Of a stretch of DNA of 8,436 bases, positions 1 to 5,269 are shown piece by piece. This DNA is from Oscillospiraceae bacterium. Lineage in GTDB: Bacteria; Bacillota; Clostridia; Oscillospirales; Ruminococcaceae. The notes beneath the pieces were generated by a model. It saw only the letters and a program-made list of their open reading frames with translations, was not told the DNA's origin and did no database searches. The position numbers and the translations under genes were made by a program. Every line of letters starts with the position of its first letter. Position 1 is the stretch's first letter. The DNA lies in assembly GCA_017848155.1 (NCBI GenBank), contig JAGAKC010000353.1, positions 1-8,436 of the forward strand. The letters run 5' to 3'.

Positions 1-1131
1 AGCAAATATTCTTCCGAAATATGATGCGTTGTTTAATACATCCTCAGGAAGTGCCGTTATATCTATATCACGACTGTCAAACAGAGCCTGAAGCTCCTCA
101 AAGGTCATAACACTGTCAATATATGACTTAACGCTATCAAGCTGAGCTTCTGCCTTTTTAGCGGTACATGGACCGATAAATATCACCTTTGCATTCTCGG
201 TAGTGTCCTTGATATATTTCGCAAGTGCCGCCATGGGCGAAGGATTGTGTGATACCAGCGGCAGCAGCTCGGGGAACTCAGCCTTAATATGCTTTACAAA
301 GGCAGGGCAGCAAGAGCTGGTAAGAAACCCCTTTTCGGCAAGCTCTTTTGACTCTGCCTGGGCTACCATATCTGCGCCGAGAGCAGCCTCAACAACAGTA
401 TGGAAACCAAGCTCCTTAAGCCCCGATATCACCTGTCCCAGTTTTGCGTAAGAGAACTGGCTGGATATTGATGGAGCGACAAGCGCATACACCTTGTACG
501 ACTTACTTTCATTGCTCTTTTTAAGTATATCTATTACATTTAGTATGTAGGATTTATCCATTATAGCGCCGAACGGACACTGATATACGCACGCTCCGCA
601 CTGGGTGCACTTTTCATTGTCGATAGAGGCTGCATTTTCCTCGTTTATTGAGATAGCCTTTACCTTGCAGGCTATCTGACACGGACGCTTGCGGTTTACA
701 ATAGCGGAGTAGGGGCATACCTTTGCACACTGTCCGCACTCGACACACTTTGATTTATCAATATGTGCCACATGATTGTGGTCAAATGAGATAGCACCTC
801 TTTTGCAGACATCCTCACAGCGATGTGCAAGGCAGCCGCGACAGGAATCTGTTACCTCGTAGCCTGCCGCAGGACATTCGTCACAGGCAATATCAAGTAC
901 CTCTATCACATTTGGGTTATCCTTGTCGCCACCCATTGCGATCTTTACTCGCTCGGAAAGGATAGCCCTTTCCTTATATACACAGCAGCGCATGGTCGAG
1001 GTCTTTCCCGGGACGATAGTCTTTGGTATCTCCAGCACATTTTCAAGAAGAGTATCGTTCCATGCAAGTCTTGCAACCTCACGCAACACCTTGTACTTCA
1101 GATGCTGCACCTTTGTGTCGAATTTTCTCAT
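1..1131 (-). CDS. hydA2: [FeFe]-hydrogenase, ferredoxin-type, group B-like (HydA2), 3' end cut by window edge
   Basis: The frame opens with ATG at 1131-1129 and stays open to base 1, giving 377 residues. The start is backed by AGGGGG ending about 9 bases upstream, overlapping the stop of the phosphatase gene 11 bp away. [FeFe]-hydrogenases interconvert protons and H2 at the H-cluster. Visible H-cluster motifs are L1, TSSCCPAF (residues 271-278: C274 in the place of the proton-transfer Cys, C275 the ligand), and L2, IGPCTAKKAEA (C322 the ligand). L3, with the last two ligands, should lie beyond the left edge. GPC rather than MPC in L2 and the Cys-rich N terminus suggest group B. The N-terminal part has two classical ferredoxin motifs, C129/C132/C135/C139 and C175/C178/C181/C185, plus C97/C100/C105/C109 and the pairs C83/C86 and C151/C155. 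No NADH- or flavin-binding domain is seen, so ferredoxin is the likely electron donor in the cytoplasm. I estimate that roughly 100 residues are missing. Confidence 0.9.
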   Translation of the reverse strand, partial: MRKFDTKVQHLKYKVLREVARLAWNDTLLENVLEIPKTIVPGKTSTMRCCVYKERAILSERVKIAMGGDKDNPNVIEVLDIACDECPAAGYEVTDSCRGCLAHRCEDVCKRGAISFDHNHVAHIDKSKCVECGQCAKVCPYSAIVNRKRPCQIACKVKAISINEENAASIDNEKCTQCGACVYQCPFGAIMDKSYILNVIDILKKSNESKSYKVYALVAPSISSQFSYAKLGQVISGLKELGFHTVVEAALGADMVAQAESKELAEKGFLTSSCCPAFVKHIKAEFPELLPLVSHNPSPMAALAKYIKDTTENAKVIFIGPCTAKKAEAQLDSVKSYIDSVMTFEELQALFDSRDIDITALPEDVLNNASYFGRIFA

Positions 1132-1142
1132 TGGTATTCCCC

Positions 1143-2315
1143 CTAAAAATAGCTTACCTTTATGCGCTTGCCCATTTGTCTTAAGCAAGCGGAAAGCTCC
1201 TCAACAAGGTTCATCTTTATACTGAAATTAATCGGCAGATCGGGATTCTGGTGCGCAGGATTTATTGCCCTGCCCACAAAGAAATTTATATCCGTTGCCT
1301 CTTCAAACAGAAGCCTGCTAATAAGAGAGGCTCCGTCACGCTTGAAGTTCCATTGCTCGTAAAGCTCATTCTTATCAAGATAATCCTTTGCGTATTCCAG
1401 CACCTTGTTAACGGTGATAACGCCCTCCGTCACAAGGTCAACGCCCTCAAGCTCAGCTATCGGCGGAACATCAAAGCGCTCAAAGTTAAGGCTTGCCTTT
1501 AATGGCTTTCCGAGATACTTTGCTGCGATAGAGGAGGTAGTTCCTCCACAGATGATATGCTTGCCCTCCTTTGAGAAAAAGAGCGACATCATCCTGTCGC
1601 AGTCGCTGCGGTTAGAAGGTGGACCGAACAGCATATTCATCGGCTCCCTCTTGCGTATCTTAACGATGCAGGCGGTAGCGTCATCGCCGGGGCGGTTGCC
1701 ATATAACTTGTTGCACTCGTCCACGAGCATGGTGGACAATGTCTTTGCTGTATATCCGACAGGCGCAAGCACCTCAATAAAATCGATTATTTCTTCCCGC
1801 TTCCAACCAAAGTTGTATGCAATACCTATTCCTGCGTGAGGACATCCATCACTCATCGCAACAAACATATCATTTTCACGCAGCTTTATGGTGGATTTGT
1901 AAATCTTTTTCCCACCGATATTCATTTCGGTTTTGGGATAATCATAGTTCTTTTCATCCCTTATAACAATAACATGAGGATTATCATACTGGATTATCTC
2001 CGCTGCCTCATTGTTAAGCAGATGTATTATCGTAAAAGTGGAGTATGCCACACCTCTTAACGAACACACAGGAAGAGTCGCAGCGATAGTGGCAACGCAC
2101 TCCTCGATAGAAATACCCTCAGCCATCATTGTAGAAATAATTTTTGAAGTAAGGGTAGACAGGATGCTTGCTTTAACTCCGCTTCCAAGACCGTCGGCAA
2201 GGACTATAACGGTAGAGCCGTCGTTTCCGTCTACGATATCCACATGATCGCCGCACAGCTCCTCGCCGTAATGGTTTATGCTTTTATAGCCGATATCGGC
2301 GCACAGATTATTCAT
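1143..2315 (-). CDS. SpoIIE/PP2C-type Ser/Thr protein phosphatase with an uncharacterised C-terminal domain
   Basis: This 390-residue protein starts with ATG at 2315, 8 bp inside the end of hydS, and stops with TAG at 1145-1143. Residues 1 to about 222 carry the metal-site pattern of SpoIIE/PP2C phosphatases: D23, the ADGLGSG motif (D41-G42), SDG (D156-G157) and DDATA (D211-D212). These enzymes remove phosphate from Ser or Thr of partner proteins using Mn or Mg. Residues about 226-390 form a second domain I cannot name. It starts at MLFGPPSNRSDCD and includes the stretches ICGGTTSSIAAKYLGK and LVTEGVITVNK. No membrane segment or PAS/GAF sensor is seen. Translation is probably coupled to hydS, which argues that the phosphatase acts with the H2 sensor. 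Its substrate is unknown: the product of the kinase gene upstream, a regulator outside the window or an enzyme of the operon are all possible. The phosphatase call is firm; the link to HydS is inferred from position. Confidence 0.88.
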   Translation of the reverse strand: MNNLCADIGYKSINHYGEELCGDHVDIVDGNDGSTVIVLADGLGSGVKASILSTLTSKIISTMMAEGISIEECVATIAATLPVCSLRGVAYSTFTIIHLLNNEAAEIIQYDNPHVIVIRDEKNYDYPKTEMNIGGKKIYKSTIKLRENDMFVAMSDGCPHAGIGIAYNFGWKREEIIDFIEVLAPVGYTAKTLSTMLVDECNKLYGNRPGDDATACIVKIRKREPMNMLFGPPSNRSDCDRMMSLFFSKEGKHIICGGTTSSIAAKYLGKPLKASLNFERFDVPPIAELEGVDLVTEGVITVNKVLEYAKDYLDKNELYEQWNFKRDGASLISRLLFEEATDINFFVGRAINPAHQNPDLPINFSIKMNLVEELSACLRQMGKRIKVSYF

Positions 2316-3981
2316 CAGTTATCGACTCCTTTAGCTTTGCCAGGGCTATCTTAGTTTCGGCAGCAGTTTCGCCGAGCAGAGAAGCTATCTCCTGAACGAT
2401 GCGCATCTGCTTGTCAACGACCTTATCAGCGACCTCGATCGTCTGACGGCTGATGTTCTCTTTCTTTTCACGTTCCTTTTCCTCATCGGTAACATCACGC
2501 ATTATTCCGATAAGCATACGAGAATCCTTGTCGTGAACTATCGTCTGCTCAACATAGCGGTTGTACTCGGCGAGATATACACGCTGGTCACGGATATCCC
2601 TGCCTGTCTGCATAACGCTCATAAATGCAGAGGGGTCAAGTATGCGCACAACCTGATCACCCAGAATATCCGAAGCCGAGCGGATATTCATTATCTTGCG
2701 GGCGGCTTCGTTTATCTGCTGAACTTCGTAGCTCTCATTAAGAACGATAAGTCCGTTGGGAGTATTCTTAACGATCGTATCTGAGAAGCTTTCCGCCTTA
2801 TCCTTAAGATACGGCAGACACATTGAGATCTCTGCCTTGCCCTGACAGATAGCTATCGCCTTATCACGGCAGGTGTTATATCCACAGGATCCGCAATTCA
2901 GCTCGTCTGACGGTTTTACTTTACCCATCTGACGCAGAATACTGCATATCTCTGTTTCGGTAGGCTGGGGAAGTCTATGCTCGATAAAGCTGAAATTCTT
3001 TTTCAGCTTTACAGATTCAGGCTGTACCACATCGAAATCCTTTGCGCCTGCATAGTTTGCTATCGCCAGATAATCCTTGATGGGCGCACGGTGATATTTC
3101 TCCATAACAGGGCCGCCGATACAGCTTCCAACGCAGGCTGACATCTCGATAAAGCACTTGTGTATCTTACCGCTTCTGATATCCTCAAGAGCTGACATAC
3201 AGTTTTCTATACCGTCAACTGCGATGTAGGTGTAGCCTGTTTCCTGCTCCATCGACTTCAGTATACCACCGGTTGTGGGAAAAAAGCGTGTGCGACTCTC
3301 AGCAGTGACATCCGTCTCAGATCTAAGCTGTATATGCTCGGTTTCCATCCACTCGGTAAGCTCCTCAAAGGTCAGAACAGCGTCAACAGCCTCTCCGTAA
3401 TATTCTGCCTCATCCTTTTTCGCAACGCAGGGACCTACAAAGACAGTCTTTGCGGTAGGATATCTTTGCTTGATATCCATACAGTGTGCCTGCATGGGAG
3501 AAACCACATCAGCAAGATATTTAAGCTCTGTGGGATAGTATTTCTGTATAAGCAGATTGATGGAGTGACAGCAGGAGGATATCACGATATCCCTGTCATC
3601 CTCTTTAAGCATACGCTCATACTCGTTCTTTACGATAGCGGCACCTATTGCGGTCTCCTCTACGTCGTAGAAGCCGAGCTTCTGCATGGCGTCACGCATT
3701 GAAGCTATACCAACTCCGTCATAGTTTGCGGCAAAGGACGGCGCAAGGCTGACTATAACCGGAGAACCACCCTGAAGCAGCACCTTGACCTTCTCAACCT
3801 CGCTGGTTATCTCCTTTGCATTTTGGGGACAGACAACAAAGCACTGACCGCAGAGTATACATTCGTTTCCAATGATATGCGCCTGATTACCCGAAAAGCG
3901 GATCGCCTTTACGGGACAGTGCCTGATACACTTGTAACAATTTTTACAGTTGGATTTCTTTAATGTAAGACAATTTGCCAT
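2308..3981 (-). CDS. hydS: Putative H2-sensing [FeFe]-hydrogenase with PAS domain (HydS, group C-like)
   Basis: A 557-residue multidomain protein. Residues 1-55 form a 2[4Fe-4S] ferredoxin domain (C12/C15/C18/C22 and C41/C44/C47/C51). Residues about 70-310 form the H-cluster domain: L1, SSCCHSIN (C137, C138); L2, VGPCVAKKDE (C185); L3, EMSACVGSCIGG (C283, C287). All four H-cluster ligands are therefore present. Residues 361-392 are a further four-Cys Fe-S domain (C363, C366, C371, C388), of the type in CO dehydrogenase/acetyl-CoA synthase small subunits. A PAS domain spans about 400-500. A charged helix (about 500-557) ends the protein, and no kinase or DNA-binding module follows. This order is that of group C putative sensory hydrogenases. 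The start at 3981 has GAAGGG upstream and lies 5 bp after the preceding stop; the 3' end overlaps the phosphatase gene by 8 bp. The likely role is sensing H2 or redox state in the cytoplasm. L1 has CCHS where the neighbouring HydA2 has CCPA. Confidence 0.92.
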   Translation of the reverse strand: MANCLTLKKSNCKNCYKCIRHCPVKAIRFSGNQAHIIGNECILCGQCFVVCPQNAKEITSEVEKVKVLLQGGSPVIVSLAPSFAANYDGVGIASMRDAMQKLGFYDVEETAIGAAIVKNEYERMLKEDDRDIVISSCCHSINLLIQKYYPTELKYLADVVSPMQAHCMDIKQRYPTAKTVFVGPCVAKKDEAEYYGEAVDAVLTFEELTEWMETEHIQLRSETDVTAESRTRFFPTTGGILKSMEQETGYTYIAVDGIENCMSALEDIRSGKIHKCFIEMSACVGSCIGGPVMEKYHRAPIKDYLAIANYAGAKDFDVVQPESVKLKKNFSFIEHRLPQPTETEICSILRQMGKVKPSDELNCGSCGYNTCRDKAIAICQGKAEISMCLPYLKDKAESFSDTIVKNTPNGLIVLNESYEVQQINEAARKIMNIRSASDILGDQVVRILDPSAFMSVMQTGRDIRDQRVYLAEYNRYVEQTIVHDKDSRMLIGIMRDVTDEEKEREKKENISRQTIEVADKVVDKQMRIVQEIASLLGETAAETKIALAKLKESITDE

Positions 3982-3986
3982 AACTG

Positions 3987-4250
3987 TTATTTCCCTTCGC
4001 TGCTTATCCGTTTAAGTACATTTTCGCTGAAAAACTCTTTAAAGCTCTCACGGGTGACGCCTGTATGGATCTCGTCGTCGATCTGAACAGTTACTCCGAT
4101 ACGGTTACACTTTCCTATACAGAAGCTGCCTGCAAGAGCCACTTCATCCTCAAGGCAATGCTCCTCTATCGCTTTCTGAAAAAGCTCCACGATTTCCGCA
4201 GAGCCTTTCAGGTGACAGGAGCTGCCTACGCAGACCTGTATTATCATCAT
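3987..4250 (-). CDS. Small NuoE/HydC-like [2Fe-2S] ferredoxin, second of a tandem pair
   Basis: I place the start at ATG 4250-4248, giving 87 residues. A longer reading back to 4349 would lie inside the preceding gene and add a Cys/Arg-rich leader without family features. The chosen ATG overlaps the upstream TGA as ATGA, with GAGGT 12 bases upstream, so coupled translation is likely. The protein is a stand-alone thioredoxin-fold [2Fe-2S] domain like the C-terminal part of NuoE or HydC. The ligands are C7 and C12 (CVGSSC) and C44 and C48 (CIGKC), plus a non-ligand C32. It aligns without gaps to the neighbouring 80-residue protein through C48, which shows a tandem duplication followed by divergence. 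The tail ending SSEGK is longer than the paralogue's. The NuoE N-terminal helical part is missing, so it is probably a small soluble electron carrier or a subunit docking to HydS or HydA2. That role is inferred from context. Confidence 0.87.
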   Translation of the reverse strand: MMIIQVCVGSSCHLKGSAEIVELFQKAIEEHCLEDEVALAGSFCIGKCNRIGVTVQIDDEIHTGVTRESFKEFFSENVLKRISSEGK

Positions 4251-4489
4251 ATTCTGGTCTTTACCTCGTTTTCGAAGAAGTCCGTAACGGTCTCGGGAGT
4301 TACGGAGAAGAACTCCTCTCCGATGGTAACGCAGACACCCTGCTGGCACTTGCCCATGCAGAATGTTCCGCCGAGGTCTACCTTATCGCCGAGGTTATTC
4401 TCTGCGATCAGATACTGCAGCTGCTCAACTACGCTGCGGGAGCCTTTTATATGGCAGGAGCTACCGATACATACTGTGATCTTTAACAT
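4247..4489 (-). CDS. Small NuoE/HydC-like [2Fe-2S] ferredoxin, first of a tandem pair
   Basis: This 80-residue protein starts with ATG at 4489-4487, preceded by a perfect AGGAGG 8 bases upstream, and ends with TGA at 4249-4247. It is a minimal thioredoxin-fold [2Fe-2S] domain with ligands C7 and C12 (CIGSSC) and C44 and C48 (CMGKC); a fifth Cys (C53) follows in QQGVC. The spacing C-x4-C ... C-x3-C is that of NuoE-type subunits, which in bifurcating hydrogenases (HydC) and complex I pass electrons between flavin and Fe-S clusters. There is no partner flavoprotein (NuoF/HydB) in the window, so it is not part of a complete HydABC set here. It follows the kinase gene by 15 bp and overlaps its paralogue by 4 bp. 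The likely job is electron transfer to or from the hydrogenases of this operon, or a redox input to signalling. Only the fold and ligands are visible in the sequence. Confidence 0.9.
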   Translation of the reverse strand: MLKITVCIGSSCHIKGSRSVVEQLQYLIAENNLGDKVDLGGTFCMGKCQQGVCVTIGEEFFSVTPETVTDFFENEVKTRI

Positions 4490-4504
4490 TACTATATCCT
4501 CCTA

Positions 4505-5254
4505 TTAATCGTAATCAACTACATTTACCCAGCTAAGCAGGAACTCACGCTCTTTTTCATTGCCCTTTACGGACTGGGAAGCAGCAACGATGGGCATCCA
4601 CTTCTGAACATACTGCTTTGCAGTGTTGCTCTTCTCGCAAAAGATATCAAGGTACTTCTGAGCACCGCTGATATCGCCGTTCAGCCAGAACAGAAGATAT
4701 GTTCTCGCTGCGTCTGCGGAAGCGTTGCCCTGAGTTGCGTGCGACCAGTCAAGGATATAAGGGGTTCCATCATCAGTAATGATGATATTGGACGGGTTAA
4801 GATCGCCGTGGCACACTTTGTTGTGCTTAGGCATACTGTCAAGACGGGTGTGGAGGTCGTACCTTGTTGTAGCATCCAGTTCACACGCGCTGATCTTGCG
4901 GTTCATCTTATCTTTCAGCTTATTAAGCATGGGGCAGGTCTTGGAATGGATATCCAGCTGGATATCTACCAGCATTGTAAGATACTCGACCTTCTTGTCG
5001 GGATTCTCTTCCATGAGCTGAGCAAGGGTCTTGCCCTTGATATAATCAGAAACGATAGCCCACTTGCCATCAATAGTGGTCACCTCACGGATCTTGGGAA
5101 TGTTAAGACCTGTAAGCTCTATACGGGACTGGTTGAGTGCTTCATTAAGTACATCAGCCTTGGAATAATCGGAATTGAACACCTTGACGCATACATCGCC
5201 GTCACGGTAGATAGTTTTGTTGTTTCTTACTGCAATAACTCTGTCAAGCTTCAT
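4505..5254 (-). CDS. APH/choline-kinase-fold phosphotransferase, probable Ser/Thr-type protein kinase
   Basis: A 249-residue single-domain kinase. Visible kinase features are K24 in VCVKVF (ATP-anchoring Lys), E38 as a possible partner Glu, the SDYIKGKTL hinge region (69-77), the catalytic loop CHGDLNPSN (H149, D151, N156) and the metal site ILDW (D169) in place of DFG. HGDLNPSN plus DW is the signature of the aminoglycoside phosphotransferase / choline kinase branch, not of the classical Hanks type. The start at 5254 has AAAGGGG upstream and lies 15 bp after adhE. No sensor domain or membrane segment is seen. The gene at this place in the R. albus operon has been called a Ser/Thr protein kinase. 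The presence of a PP2C-type phosphatase in the same operon supports a protein substrate, but a small-molecule kinase cannot be excluded. Antibiotic resistance is unlikely given this setting. Confidence 0.82.
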   Translation of the reverse strand: MKLDRVIAVRNNKTIYRDGDVCVKVFNSDYSKADVLNEALNQSRIELTGLNIPKIREVTTIDGKWAIVSDYIKGKTLAQLMEENPDKKVEYLTMLVDIQLDIHSKTCPMLNKLKDKMNRKISACELDATTRYDLHTRLDSMPKHNKVCHGDLNPSNIIITDDGTPYILDWSHATQGNASADAARTYLLFWLNGDISGAQKYLDIFCEKSNTAKQYVQKWMPIVAASQSVKGNEKEREFLLSWVNVVDYD

Positions 5255-5269
5255 TTTGTTACCCCTTTC

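Noticed and set aside
4251..4349. A longer N terminus (33 extra residues) for the second [2Fe-2S] protein.
   Set aside because: It lies wholly inside the upstream gene in another frame, is Arg-rich with no family similarity, and the paralogue begins exactly where the shorter form begins.
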